Origin: Symsagittifera roscoffensis | Lineage: Eukaryota > Xenacoelomorpha > Acoela > Convolutidae | Assembly: GCF_963678635.1 (NCBI RefSeq) | Contig: NW_026971182.1 | Location: forward strand, 113,596 to 177,595 | Reading direction: 5' to 3' | Length of the DNA stretch: 64,000 nucleotides | Shown: piece by piece, positions 11,451 to 23,025 of the stretch | How positions within the stretch are numbered: the stretch's first letter is position 1 | Layout: the number at the start of each line of letters is the position of its first letter | Notes under the pieces: generated by a model | Told to the model about the DNA's origin: nothing | What the model saw: the letters and a program-made list of their open reading frames with translations, nothing else | Databases searched by the model: none | Translations under genes and position numbers: made by a program

Positions 11451-11768
11451 GACAATTCTATCTGGGCTATAAACGATCTGTGCTATAAAATTTTGCCGAT
11501 GTGTATATAGCGTTGGTACAGCCCTATCCAACTTTTGCACGTACCGTCGCATGAAGTAAGGGCCCATTTTAATTGACCTTTTTTTAAAGAAAAAGAAACC
11601 AGACTGCTTGTAAAATATTTTTGTCGGTTGGCCGAGCTGGATTTTCAGAGTATTAAGAATTAGTTTCTGCACCCCTCCTGAGTTATAGCTCTTTTCCTGC
11701 ACGAACTTCTGCAGTAGGGGGACGCAGCCGGCCACGAAGTTGAACGCCCTTTGCACATCTTCCGACAC
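11448..11768 (-). pseudogene. Unidentified 106-codon reading frame just after the LINE
   Basis: The minus strand carries an open frame whose N-terminal half (MSEDVQRAFNFVAGCVPLLQ, then KFVQEKSYNSGGVQKLIL) reads like a real helical protein; the C-terminal half is Lys/Phe-rich and less convincing. I do not recognise the family. It overlaps the extreme 3' end of the LINE by a few bases in the opposite orientation. It may be an exon or a fragment of another mobile element; chance is possible. Confidence 0.25.
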
Positions 11769-11910
11769 CTGGAGTCGTACTAATCATGTGATCTGGTCTT
11801 CTGTAACTTCTGTATGATCTTCTGTATCTGCCGTTCCCGTGTCTCTAGGTAGAACAACTACTAGTCATACAACTTTCATACAATTTCAAAAATTCATTGA
11901 AAAAAGATTC
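11769..11910. other. Short unassigned spacer
   Basis: Nothing recognisable, apart from a short internal repeat of TCTTCTGTA-like words near 11,797-11,828. The 7-kb duplication starts directly after it. Confidence 0.4.
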
Positions 11911-12162
11911 GAACTAGTTTCAACTGCAAATCGAATTTCGTACTCAAACAAACAAATTAGAACCCTATTTGTTAGAACATAGTTGAAGATGGCCTCGGGC
12001 AAAAGAGCCGCCATTTAAATCGATTGTATCTCAAATTTAGTAACCCTGTTACTAAAATCCTAATATCATCGATTATTAACGCTTGATACTGAATTGGTTT
12101 TGTATTTCTCAATTCGCATTCCTATTGGTTGACGTTTTTGCTATAAATTTCATCCAAAACGT

Positions 12163-12215
12163 GTTAACTATTTCCCCCCCCCCCCCACCCATTGCAATAG
12201 GGGGGAGTAGTTAAC
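12163..12215. repeat. Perfect-arm hairpin GTTAACTA with C-run/G-run stem (copy A)
   Basis: GTTAACTA at 12,163-12,170 is followed by a run of about 14 C; a G-run and TAGTTAAC (12,208-12,215) complete the inverted repeat around an ATTGCAAT loop that is itself palindromic. The copy B counterpart at about 19,308-19,353 has a much shorter C-run and one arm change. A related G-rich tract (GGGTGGGAGG-like) lies at about 12,558-12,588. Confidence 0.8.
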
Positions 12216-12969
12216 ATGATCCCTTATATCTTATGAACAAAACCACAAGATAGATCTCCCCTTTCCCCGTTTTCATCCTCAGGGAACTGAATTGAACCCT
12301 CATCGCTATAAATTTCTGAAAAAAAAATAACTGAACTTGCCTCGAATGTTTCAAAGTTCGCTCTGTTTTTTCGCTCTGATGTCACTTCTCGCTCTTCTCC
12401 CACAAATATTTAAGATCAAATTTAAAATGAATGAGAATTGACGATGATCAAAATTATCTGAAAGAATAACCTTATTAAAACATTTCAAATATTCCACTAA
12501 TTTTACTAAAACTAATTGAGTTATGACATTGTGGTCTGGTAAAAGACTTAGCCACCGAGGGGTGGGAGGGGGGTGGGGTGGGTGACTAGTTAAGGCCGAG
12601 CCATTAACATCGCCCATTCCGCCCTTCCGCTTGATCCCCCAAAACTTGGTAGGAAAAACAAATTATCGATGAAAAAAATAAGTTTCCAAAAAGTTCAAAG
12701 TTAATTGATTATAATCGATTTTTTTTTTCACTTTTGTGGGCAGTGACAACGAAACTCAATTATAATCGATTTTTGTTCATGGAACTCTAATGCGGTTGGC
12801 AATCGCACTGTTCAGAATCGACGGACAAAATTCTGTTCTTTAATTAATGAGAAAATTTCCCATTCGCAGGCCAATTCACACAGAAAAAATAATCAATTAT
12901 GTTGGGATATTATTCTTGTCTGTCTCTCTAAGAATTGAGAAGAATAAGTTTTTGTTCATTAAAAAAATT

Positions 12970-13048
12970 TATAATGTAACCAAGCACACATAATCAATTC
13001 TGGAAAAAAGTTTATAATGTAACCAAGCACACATAATCAATTCTGGAA
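12970..13048. repeat. Tandem doublet of about 48 bp
   Basis: The words TTTATAATGTAACCAAGC and ACACATAATCAATTCTGG occur twice in immediate succession. The doublet is also present in copy B at about 20,100-20,183, so it predates the 7-kb duplication. Confidence 0.85.
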
Positions 13049-13064
13049 AATTTTTATTATTTCA

Positions 13065-13770
13065 TTAACATCATTCAAAAGTATTGTTGTCTTGAAGTTA
13101 AATTTGAAAAGATATTTACCTCAGATCATTTTTCGTAAAGTTATGGCAGTTTAAATATAGCTATTTTGGTCAAATTGAGACAATTAACGCGCGATATATT
13201 TCGCACTATTAACGCGTAAGCGAAGATTTAATCGTTCAAAATTGAGTAAAAGAAGGTTATTTGCCATAATTGATATACCAGCAAAAATTATCACTTTGTA
13301 TCTTAAATGGGGTCTGGGGGAATTATTGTCACAAAATTAACTTCAAATTCCAACAAGATTGCTCGTAACAGCAGTAAACAAAAATATTGCCTATTAAGGT
13401 TTATGCCTCCTACTGCCTATTAAGGTTTATGGAGCAGTAAGATATAAAAAATTAAACTGTAATAAAAAATATATATATATATCGTCCTCCCACACGACTT
13501 ATAATGTACAAAAGGATAAAATTTGCTACTTTTAACAAATCAATTGTGGCAAATAAGCTTCAACCAATTCGCAACCATTTCTAAGCCGGATTAACTCTCC
13601 GTTTACGCGTTGAAAGCGCGAAATATATCGCGCGTTAATTGTCCCAAATTGGCCAAAATGGCCATCTTTAAACCCACATAACCCTACAAAAAATGATCAC
13701 AGGTGAAATACTTTTTCAATTTTCAGCTCAGGACAACAATACTTTTCGAATGATAAAAAAATGGCTAGCT
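13065..13770. repeat. Foldback element of about 0.7 kb (copy A)
   Basis: Two arms of about 200-280 bp are inverted repeats. The left arm includes ATTAACGCGCGATATATT near 13,183; the right arm includes its complement near 13,618-13,637 (AATATATCGCGCGTTAAT). Homology extends outward to AAAAGTATTGTTGTC on the left and its inverse GACAACAATACTTTT on the right (about 13,733-13,747), and inward through TTATTTGCCAYAATTGA. The centre carries GGTTTATGCCTCCTACTGCC and repeats of CCTATTAAGGTTTATGG. No transposase is encoded; it is best described as a foldback or MITE-like element or an old palindromic duplication. Confidence 0.85.
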
Positions 13771-14039
13771 AAAAAGTCAAAATTTGTCTGAAAAAAAACC
13801 ACCCCTTGCACAAATATTCCGTTACTTTCGTATCGAAAGTCGGAACAAAAAATTCATTTTAGAATTATTACGTATAACAATATCATGTTCTTCATGTTTA
13901 CTGCTCCAAACTCCATAAACCTAAAAGGCAGTCGGAACATTCAGGGCTTTGCCCTGATACGAGCAGTCTTGCTTTCAATTTATTCCGTTTTTTGAACCGT
14001 TTTTTGAAAAGATATAATAGATATTAAAACTGAATGTTG

Positions 14040-15060
14040 CGACTGTCCCTTAATTCTTATCGTATAGTATTTGGGAAACGAAAATATTGAAAACGTATAC
14101 GTTTTGGACAATATCAAATTTCACCATAAAATTTTGGTGGTCCAACCTTTCGTCTTGGTCCAGTAGAATTTCGTTTTTTACATTCTGACGAGTCTGACAC
14201 TTCGTATCCCGTAATTTTTGACGCATAGTCGTCAAGTAACTTGCCTACCAATGGTTCGGTAGGGCCATGTTTTTTTGTTCCGGCTGAGTCTCATAAAAGT
14301 TGAAGCTGAGGCGGTTCGATTAGTAGAGATAGCCACGTCTTGTTTTGATCTTGCTTACATTTTTCTCTTTATTTTTCCTACTTCATAAAAATGACGAAAA
14401 GCAGGAAATGAGACGCTACCTTTCAAAACTTTTGCTTGTTTGCAACAAGTGTATCGGATATTTGTACCTGATTTCCGCAAGGTTTTTCCACTGGCTAGTT
14501 TCACTGCTTTATTTGTACATTATATAACTTTCTCGCCCAATGGTCGATAATTGGGTTTCCTTTTTTTCGATTTAAAATTGTTCGAAAGATATTAATTTTT
14601 TTAGCAGATTTGAATGGGGTAGTCTCGTTGTAGATTTCGCAAGCATTTTGAGGGTTGATGAAGGACTAGGCTCTGAGTCGTATGCTTTTTCATCTGATTC
14701 ACTGTTTTTGTTGTCCAAAGGAGTGTCCAGGTATCCATCCCCTACTCTGTCATCTGCAGCACAGTTGTGTACCCAGTTGCATTCTTTTCTTATTTGCCCA
14801 GTTGTATTGTATTCTTGTATGCAACCCAGTTGTATTCTTTGATATTATTGGTTCTTCATTGTCTAAGGTCAAAACAATTTTCCAGAGGGTGTTTGATGTT
14901 CCGATAAAGTCTTTTTCGAATGGTACACAGTGTGTTTTTGGTTGTTTTGTGCTCCACAAGTTCCAGATTCTTTCAGAATTCGTGTCAATTAGTGAAGTTT
15001 TAGGTGGATGTTTCTGTTGAGGTCGTTTGTAACTTTGATTTAAAGGTATGTACAAATTTT
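14040..15060 (-). pseudogene. Minus-strand coding-like relics (copy A, left part)
   Basis: Minus-strand frames at about 14,050-14,235 and 14,750-15,055 are conserved in copy B, the second three times. The latter reads MYIPLNQSYKRPQQKHP, then SLIDTNSERIWNL, then TGLHTRIQYNWANKK, which looks protein-like, but I cannot place it in a family. Being part of a recent duplication, conservation between copies is not evidence of selection. Confidence 0.25.
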
Positions 15061-16463
15061 TCTACTAATCCATTTGAACGGTGTTCGGCTACTGTACCAA
15101 AAAATACATTTATTTTATTTGAGTCCCAAAATATATTTTTTTAAATTGTCCCAGGAAAACACGATTCAACCCGAATTGATTAAGGGTTCCGTGTAATTTA
15201 TTATAATCGGTAAGAAAATCAATCTGGGTGTTAGCGGAAGTACTTGGAGTAATTTTTGTAGAAGGAAACTTTAAAAATCAATCTATACAAAAAAAAAGAT
15301 TTCTTTACGAGATCCAAGATAAATCTAATGGAGCTGAAACTTTTAAAAATATTTCCTTATATGCAGGTTTAAGATCGATACGATGATTATAAAGTTTTTC
15401 CGTCATTAAGAGCTTTTTTAACTGCTTTTATACAATTCGAACAGATCTTCCCATGGAAATATATCATCAAATTTATATGTCGTCGACAACCATAATCTTA
15501 ATTAATCTTGTAAAGAGCGATGCTTTTGTCCAATTGTCCGTGCAAGTTTCCGGTGTGTGTTTGATATTAAATAAATGGAATATATACCAATGGAGGTTTT
15601 GATTTCGCTGTTTATAGCTTCTGCGCCATTACCTGTTACAAGAAATTTGTGTAACCCACCTTAGATATGCAGTGTACATGAAAGTCCTGTATGCATAATA
15701 AGCGTTATATTTTGGTACTGGGTAAAAGCTACACAGTGTGTAAAAGCTTCTACAGTTAAAATAATTTGCGAAATACTTTCGGAGTATGGTGACATTCGGC
15801 CTTTCGGTTTAAATCATCTATGGTGGTTGATTTATAGAACTTGTCCCATAAAGTCTTCTTTTTCCGCTGTTTGTTTTTGATGTGGAACGGTTTTGTTCAA
15901 TTGACATGTAAAACAGTCATTACAAAGTACTTTTATCCATTTGGTGCAATTGGGATTTAAACAAATTGTATGAAATTGTCTTTTTTTTCTGAACCAATGT
16001 TTTTTTCTGAACCAATATGTTCTTTCATATTCGAGGAGTGTATGTTATAAAAAGCTTTTGAAATTGAACTCATTGGTAACCAGGGTACTTTTTAAAGGGG
16101 TAATGCTACTCTAAGATGTCTGTTTTTTCATTGGCGAAGGTATCATCCAGTTTTCAGAAATATCGCAGCAGGGTTTGTTTCCTAAAATATGGATATCAAA
16201 TATGACAGGATTTGCTTCGTATTTTGCTATAATCATAAAGGGAGGTCTAAGTTTTGGTACTTTAAAAGTCATTCAATGAATTTTTTCGAGTTTATTCGAA
16301 TTTCTATCTAGTTAATTTTTTTAATAATCATTAGATTGAATAAGGTTTTCTTACTCGTTTTCATTTTGACGAATTAGTCATTAGCGTGTTTTGGGTATCG
16401 CTATGGCCATTTGAGCTATAAGTAAAAAAGTTATTTAATTGTAGTTTAGGGAATTCAATTTTC
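15061..16463. other. AT-rich stretch of copy A without a gene
   Basis: No open gene on either strand. Minus-strand words such as VTGNGAEAINSEIKTSIGIYS (shortened: GNGAEAINSEIKTSIG, near 15,585-15,640) look like a decayed protein, consistent with the relics on either side, but frames are badly broken. Confidence 0.3.
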
Positions 16464-16799
16464 TCAAACCCTAGGAATCAGTGTTCGTTTCAGAGTTGTC
16501 CTATACCTGGTTAATTTGTCGTTTTGGGTTGTTACTTCTGTGACATTGGTATGGTCGATTTGAGTTTTGCGAATCGTTATTTTCATGTGGTGATTTTGAG
16601 AATGGTCGTGTTTATATTTTATTACAACAATTTTTTCTGTTTCTATAATTACTAAATTTTTCTCGTGATCTCTAATTACTTTTCCTACTACTCTAGCTTG
16701 AATTTGAATAATTTCTACAACGATCGTTTGAGTAATGTCTATGGCAACTATGTCAATAGTTTCTAGAATGGTCAATTGAGTAGTTTCTGTTCCGATCAT
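16464..16799 (-). pseudogene. 111-codon Thr/Ile-rich minus-strand frame (copy A)
   Basis: The frame starts MIGTETTQLTILETIDI and continues with loosely repeated words of the type ETIQI/ETEKIVV, then a His-rich patch (KYKHDHSQNHHMKI). It lies in the 1.5-kb block that is almost identical in copy B (24,420-24,755; one residue differs). The low-complexity, repetitive character suggests a linker or a degenerate repeat; no family is recognised. Confidence 0.25.
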
Positions 16800-18930
16800 T
16801 TGAGTATGATAGATCTCTACTGTAATTAGTATAAGTGCGTCTATTGGATTTTGGTCTTGAATATTTGTTTCTATTTTGAGTATTGCGGCTATTGGAACAA
16901 CTAGAGCCGTTTTGTTATTAAAGCTCTAGTTTCTTCTAATTGAGGCTTTTCCTCGAGAGATATTGTAATATGGCAATTGTGTTCTAAGACCATCAGAGTT
17001 TGATGAAACTGGATTTTTTGATTAATTACTACTTTGAATATTTTCTTTGGGATAGTTTTGTTTTTTGTTCTCTTCTCAGGTTAAAAATTTATTTGGTTTA
17101 TTAGGTTTTGGTAGTCGATTTGATTTATCCTGTTGCTTTTGTCGTCACTCGGCGATGCTGTGTCCATATCGTCAAAAATACTCACAGCCTTTTTTGAAAT
17201 AGTTTTTTCAAAAAAATTTGGGTTTTCCTCGTATATTTTGAGTGTTTGTACATTTTTTTCTTCTAGTTCAACTGCAGATTCTCGTACATTGTTTATATGT
17301 AGTAAAGTTGTTTGAAAGTTAGAAATTTATTGTAATTTTATTTTTTTTCTGTTGCTTCTAGTTTCTTTGTGAATTTCTGCTTGTTCTTGTTTGTCTACAA
17401 AACTGCTAAAATTATTATCTGGTTCGCTAATTGATTGAAGACATGATGCTTTTCCTTGATTCTATTTTCCGTATTACGAATGTGAGAAAGCCATCATTAA
17501 ATTTTCTGTCATTTATGCGTTTCGTAATAATGTGCACCTGAAATGTATGCTTTTTGTACCAGTGTTTCCATCTTTACAGCTAATTGTCATAACGTTTCGT
17601 TTGGTAATCTGCGGATAACATTACATAAAACACTTTGATGTTGTTTATTTTTTTGAATCGAACTTTTTTGAAATTTCTTGCGTACAACGTACCAATCTGA
17701 TTGTTTTTCTATTTGTAAAGATGAAAACCAGTTTTGGAATGGTCAGTCGAGTGTGACTTTAATAAAACACTGCACGTGTGTGAATCTAGTTTTCCCTAAG
17801 AGGTGTGTTCATTGGTTCTGTCCTTTCTTTAATGTTAGATTTGCTGTTACTGCAATTGAGTAATCTTCAACAGATTTTTCATGGTGTGTTCTTGTGTTTT
17901 GATTGATGTAATGTTGATCCACCCATAAAGTTTGGATTCATTGTTAGTTGTAGTGATTCTGCTGTACTTGGTTGGTACTTGAGTAAAAATTATGAGCTGT
18001 TGCTGACCAGTTAAACGCTGTTTAAGTATTATGGTAATGGTTTTTTATAACTTCTGGTTTTCCAGTGTTTCGTTTGATAACATTGAGAATTTCTGGTTTT
18101 TTTGTTAATATAATTTGATTTGTAACAAAAAATTGGTTTCATTCTGTGTGTAATTTATTGTTGTTCAGCTTTTTGTCTGTCTAAAAATGGCTCGAAAATG
18201 TCGGATTGTTCTTCGTCTTATTATTGATAATTATTATTTATAGTTCTTCGTATTATTATTATGTCTCATATTGATTTTAGGAAAAAATTTGTCATCTTCT
18301 GCGACATCTTTTTAATGCTTTTGCCCATGTTGTTTGTTTTATTGGGAAATTTGATCATTTTCAAATTGATCGTTTTGAATGGGTTTTTATCGTGAAAACT
18401 GACTAATTAAGGGCTTGTGTATTTAGGTTACCGTTGATAAAAAAGTATGTATTAGGGATTGTGAAGTGTTGTTTAGGCTTGACTTGCTAAGCAATTTTTA
18501 ACTTTTTTTTCGAAAAATCCATTGTCAAGAATTGAAAAATATTTTCCTTTTTATGGTGTTTTCTTTTTTTTACAGGTCAGTTTTAAAGGTATTTTAAAAA
18601 AAAATTTACGGCTCACTTTGTTTTTTAAACCATGTGTTAATAATATTAAGGAGATCTGGTTTAGCTGTTGAATAAAATTTGATTCAAAGAGCGGTATTAA
18701 ATACCTGTAACGTGGTGTTAGAATTGTACGATGCATTGGTGAGTAACTTTGTTGTGTCGTTACCAGTTTTGATGGGGTAACTGATGGAAACTGAAAATGT
18801 TGTTCAATTAGTGATGTTTTTCTGTTTAAATTATGTCATGCATGTAAGAATTTTGAGATTAAGCTCGTATTTTCTGTTCTGATTTAAAAAAAATTGTTTT
18901 AGACATTACTGGTATCGTATCTGTTGTTAA
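16800..18930. other. AT-rich tail of copy A, including 652 bp absent from copy B
   Basis: No plus-strand gene is seen. The segment 17,404-18,055 is missing in copy B, where CTACAAAACT is joined directly to GGTTTTCCAGTG (25,361). From about 18,056 to 18,930 the sequence matches 25,361-26,232 and the spacers of the 4.5-kb units further right. A minus-strand relic near 18,551-18,736 (MHRTILTPRYRYLIPLFES) recurs diverged at 30,420-30,445 and beyond. Confidence 0.55.
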
Positions 18931-20198
18931 TTCGAACTGTTAAAAGATTAGAACTAGTTTCAACCACAAATCGAATTTCGTACTCAAACAAATAAATTAG
19001 AACCTTGTTTGTTAGAACATAGTTGAAGATGGCCTCGGGCAATCGGTAGTGGCCTCGGTAGAGCCGCCATTTAAATCGATTGTATCTCAAATTTAGTAAC
19101 CCTGTTACTAAAATCCTAATATCATCAATTATTAACGCTTGATACTGAATGCGGGTAACTTTTCTAAGTAAATCATGAAACTAAAGCAGTGTTCTGATGT
19201 TTTAGTGGTCAAAAAAAACTTAAAATGTACATCATAAATTGGTTTTGTATTTCCCAATTCGCATTCTTATTGGATGACGTTTTTGCTATAAATTTCATCC
19301 AAAACGTGTTAACTATTTTCCCCCCACCCATTGCAATAGGGGGGAGTAGTAAACATGATCCCTTATATCTTATGAACAAAACCACAAGATAGATCTCCCC
19401 TTTCCCCGTTTTCCTCCTCAGGGAACTGAATTGAACCCTCATCACTATAAATTTCTGAAAAAAAAATAACTGAACTTGCCTTGAATGTTTCAAATTTCGC
19501 TCTGTTTTTTCGCTCTGAGGTCACTTCTCGCTCTTCTCCCACAAATATTTAAGATCAAATTTAAAATGAATGAGAATTGATGATGATCAAAATTATCTGA
19601 AAGAATAACCTTATTAAAACATTTCAAATATTCCACTAATTTTACTAAAACTAAATGTGTTATGACATTGTGGTCTGGTAAAAGACTTAGCCACCGAGGG
19701 GTGGGAGGGGGTGGGGTGGGTGACTAGTTAAGGCCAAGCCATTAACATCGCCCATTCCACCCTTCCCCTTGATCCCCCAAAACTTGGTAGGAAAAACAAA
19801 TTTTCGATTAAAAAAAAACTTTCCAAAAAGTTCAAAGTTAATTGATTATAATCGATTTTTTTTCACTTTCGTGGGCAGTGACAACGAAACTCAATTATAA
19901 TCGATTTTTATTTATGGAACTCCAATGCGGTTGGCAATCACACTGTTCAGATTCGACGGACAAAATTCTGTTCTTTAATTAATGAGAAAATTTCCCATTC
20001 GCAGGCCAATTCACACAGAAAAAATAATCAATTATGTTGGGATATTATTCTTGTCTGTCTCTCTAAGAATTGAGAAGAATAAGTTTTTGTTCATTAAAAA
20101 ATTTATAATGTAACCAAGCACACAGAATCAATTCTGGAAAAAACTTTATAATGTAACAAAGCACACATAATCAATTCTGGAAAATTTTTATTATTTCA

Positions 20199-20915
20199 TT
20201 AACATCATTCAAAAGTATTGTTGTCTTGAAGTTAAATTTGAAAAGATATTTACCTCAGATCATTTTTCGTAAAGTTATGGCAGTTTAAATATAGCTATTT
20301 TGGTCAAATTGAGACAATTAACGCGCGATATATTTCGCACTATTAACGCGTAAGCGAAGATTTAATCGTTCCAAATTGGGTAAAAGAAGATTATTTGCCA
20401 TAATTGATATGTTACTACCAGCAAAAATTATCACTTTGTATCCTAAATGGGGTCTGGGGGAATGATTGTCACAAAATAAAATTCAAATTCCAACAAGATT
20501 GCTCGTAACAGCAGTAAACAAATATTGCCTATTAAGGTTTATGCCTCCTACTGCCTATTAAGGTTTATGGAGCAGTAGGACTTAAAAAATTAAACTGAAA
20601 TAAAATAAAAAGAAAAATATTTTTTCCTAAATCATCCCCCCACACGACTTATAATGTACAAAAGAATAAATTTTGCTCCTAGTAACAAATCAATTGTGGC
20701 AAATAAGCTTCAACCAATTCGCAACCATTTCTAAGCCGGATTAACTCTCCGTTTACGCGTTGAAAGCGCGAAATATATCGCGCGTTAATTGTCCCAAATT
20801 GGCCAAAATGGCCATCTTTAAACCCACATAACCCTACAAAAAATGATCACAGGTGAAATACTTTTTCAATTTTCAGCTCAGGACAACAATACTTTTCGAA
20901 TGATAAAAAAATGGC
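20199..20915. repeat. Foldback element of about 0.7 kb (copy B)
   Basis: Duplicate of the copy A foldback, with the same ATTAACGCGCGATATATT core in the left arm and its complement in the right arm near 20,768-20,790. Both arms keep pairing despite scattered substitutions. Confidence 0.85.
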
Positions 20916-21735
20916 TAGCTAAAAAGTCAAAATTTGTCTGAAAAAAAACCACCCCTTGCACAAATATTCCGTTACTTTCGTATCGAAAGTCGGAACAAAA
21001 AATTTTTTTTAGAATTATTACGTTTAACAATTTCATGTTCTTCATGTTTACTGCTTCATACTCCATAAACCTTAAAAGGCAGTCGGAACATTCAGGGGTT
21101 TGCCCTGATACGAGCAGTCTTGCTTTCAATTTATTCTTGAACCGTTTTTTGAAAAGTTATAATAGAAATTAAGACTGAATGTTGCGACTGTCCCTTAATT
21201 CTTATCGTATAGTATTTGGGAAACGAAAATATTGAAAACGTATACGTTTTGGATAATATCAAATTTCACCATGAAATTTTGGTGGTCCAACCTTTCGTCT
21301 TGGTCCAGTAGAATTTCGGTTTTTACATTCTGACGAGTATGACATACGTATCCCGTAATTTTTGACGCATAGTCGTCAAATAACTTGTCTACCAATGGTT
21401 CGGTAGGGCCTAATTTTTTTGTTCCAGCTGAGTCTCATAAAAGTTGAAAGCTGAGGCGGTTCGGTGAGTAGAGATAGCGACGTCTTGTTTTGATCCTGCT
21501 TACATTTTTCTCTTTATTTATCCTACTTCATAAATATGATGAAAAGCAGGAAATGAGACGCTACCTTTGAAAGAATTTGCTTGTTTGCAACAAGTGTTTC
21601 GGATATTTTTATCTGATTTCCGCACGTTTTTTCCAAGATTTTTCCACGATTTTTCCCCTTTTCTTCGATTTAAAATAGTTCGAAAGATAATAATTTTTTA
21701 AGCGGATTTGAATGGGGTAGTCTTGTTATAGAACT

Positions 21736-23025
21736 CGCAGGCATTTTGTGGGTTGATGAAGGACTAGGTTCTGAGTCGTATGCTTTTTCATCTGATTCAC
21801 TGTTTTTGTTGTCCAAAGGAGTGTCCAGGTATCCATCCCCTACTCTGTCATCTGCAGCACAGTTGTGTACCCAGTTGCATTCTTTTCTTATTTGCCCAGT
21901 TGTATTGTATTCTTGTATGCAACCCAGTTGTATTCTTTGATATTATTGGTTCTCCATTGTCTAAGGTCAAAACAATTTTCCAGAGGGTGTTTGATGTTCC
22001 GATAAAGTCTTTTTCGAATGGTACACAAAGTGTTTTTGGTTGTTAGGTGCTCCGCAAGTTCCAAATTTTTTCAGAATTCGTGTCGATTAGTGAAGTTTTA
22101 GGTGGGTGTTTCTGTTGAGGTCGTTTGTAACTTTGATTTAATGGTATGTACAATTTTTTCTACATTTTCTGCATTTTGTGAGTTGATGAAGGACTAGGTT
22201 CTGAGTCGTATGCTTTTTCATCTGATTCACTGTTTTTGTTGTCCAAAGGAGTGTCCAGGTATCCATCCCCTACTCTGTCATCTGCAGCTTAGTTGTGTAC
22301 CCAGTTGCATTCTTTTCTTGTTTGCCCAGTTGTATTGTGTTCTTGTATGCAACCCAGTTGTCTTCTTTGCTATTATTGGTTCTCCATTGTCTAAGGTCAA
22401 AAAAATTTTCCAGAGGGTGTTTGATGTTCCGTTAAAGTCTTTTTCGAATGGTACACAGTGTGTTTTTGGTTGTTTGGTGCTCCGCAAGTTCCAGATTTTT
22501 TCAGAATTCGTGTCGATTAGTGAAGTTTTAGATGGGTGTTTCTGTTGAGGTCGTTTGTAACTTTGATTTAATGGTATGTACAATTTTTTCTATATTTTCT
22601 GCATTTTGTGAGTTGATGAAGGACTAGGTTCTGAGTCGTATGCTTTTTCATCTGATTCACTGTTTTTGTTGTCCAAAGGAGTGTCCAGGTATCCATCCCC
22701 TACTCTGTCATCTGCAGCTTAGTTGTGTACCCAGTAGCATTCTTTTCTTGTTTGCCCAGTTGTATTGTATTCTTGTATGCAACCCAGTTGTCTTCTTTGA
22801 TATTATTGGTTCTCCATTGTCTAAGGTCAAAAAAAATTTCCAGAGGGTGTTTGATGTTCCGTTAAAGTCTTTTTCGAATGGTACACAGTGTGTATTTGGT
22901 TGTTTTGTGCTCCGCAAGATCCAGATTTTTTCAGAATTCGTGTCGATTAGTGAAGTTTTACGTGGGTGCTTCTGTTGAGGTCGTTTGTAACTTTGATTTA
23001 AAGGTATGTGCAAATTTTTCTACTA
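21736..23025. repeat. Tandem triplication of a 430-bp segment
   Basis: GGACTAGGTTCTGAGTCG occurs at 21,761, 22,191 and 22,621, exactly 430 bp apart, and the whole segment around it repeats. Copy A has it once (14,654 onward). Each copy carries the same minus-strand coding-like relic (IDTNSEKIWNLRSTK). Copies 2 and 3 share changes absent from copy 1 (for example AGCTTAGTTGTG), so 2 and 3 arose from each other. Confidence 0.93.

Larger units (their letters stand above)
8530..11460 (+). mobile_element. Decayed non-LTR retrotransposon (restriction-like-endonuclease type LINE)
   Basis: A single plus-strand element of about 2.9 kb. In order it holds an N-terminal region, a reverse transcriptase with the GVRPIGIGE and YADD motifs, a zinc-knuckle-like CLCG-x-H stretch and a C-terminal endonuclease motif of PD-(D/E)xK type. 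This order (reverse transcriptase, Cys-His knuckle, restriction-like endonuclease, no AP endonuclease in front) is that of early-branching LINEs such as R2, NeSL and Utopia. The GVRPIG...YADD...RLDI subgroup is, from memory, widespread in corals, echinoderms and fish. Stops and frame changes interrupt it, so it is inactive. No poly(A) tail or target-site duplication could be assigned. Confidence 0.85.
11911..18930. repeat. 7-kb tandem duplication, copy A
   Basis: From GAACTAGTTTCAAC at 11,911 the sequence is repeated from 18,951, an initial offset of 7,040 bp. Copy A holds a C/G hairpin, a 48-bp doublet, a 0.7-kb foldback, minus-strand coding relics and an AT-rich tail ending TCGTATCTGTTGTTAA at about 18,930, where copy B begins after about 20 bp. 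Relative to copy B it has one rather than three copies of a 430-bp segment and has 652 bp (17,404-18,055) absent from B. Confidence 0.92.

Noticed and set aside
21735-23025. Plus-strand Cys/Phe-rich frames (MLFHLIHCFCCPKEC type) in the 430-bp repeats and copy A
   Set aside because: Antisense to the better-looking minus-strand relic, with hydrophobic T-rich composition; not supported as genes.
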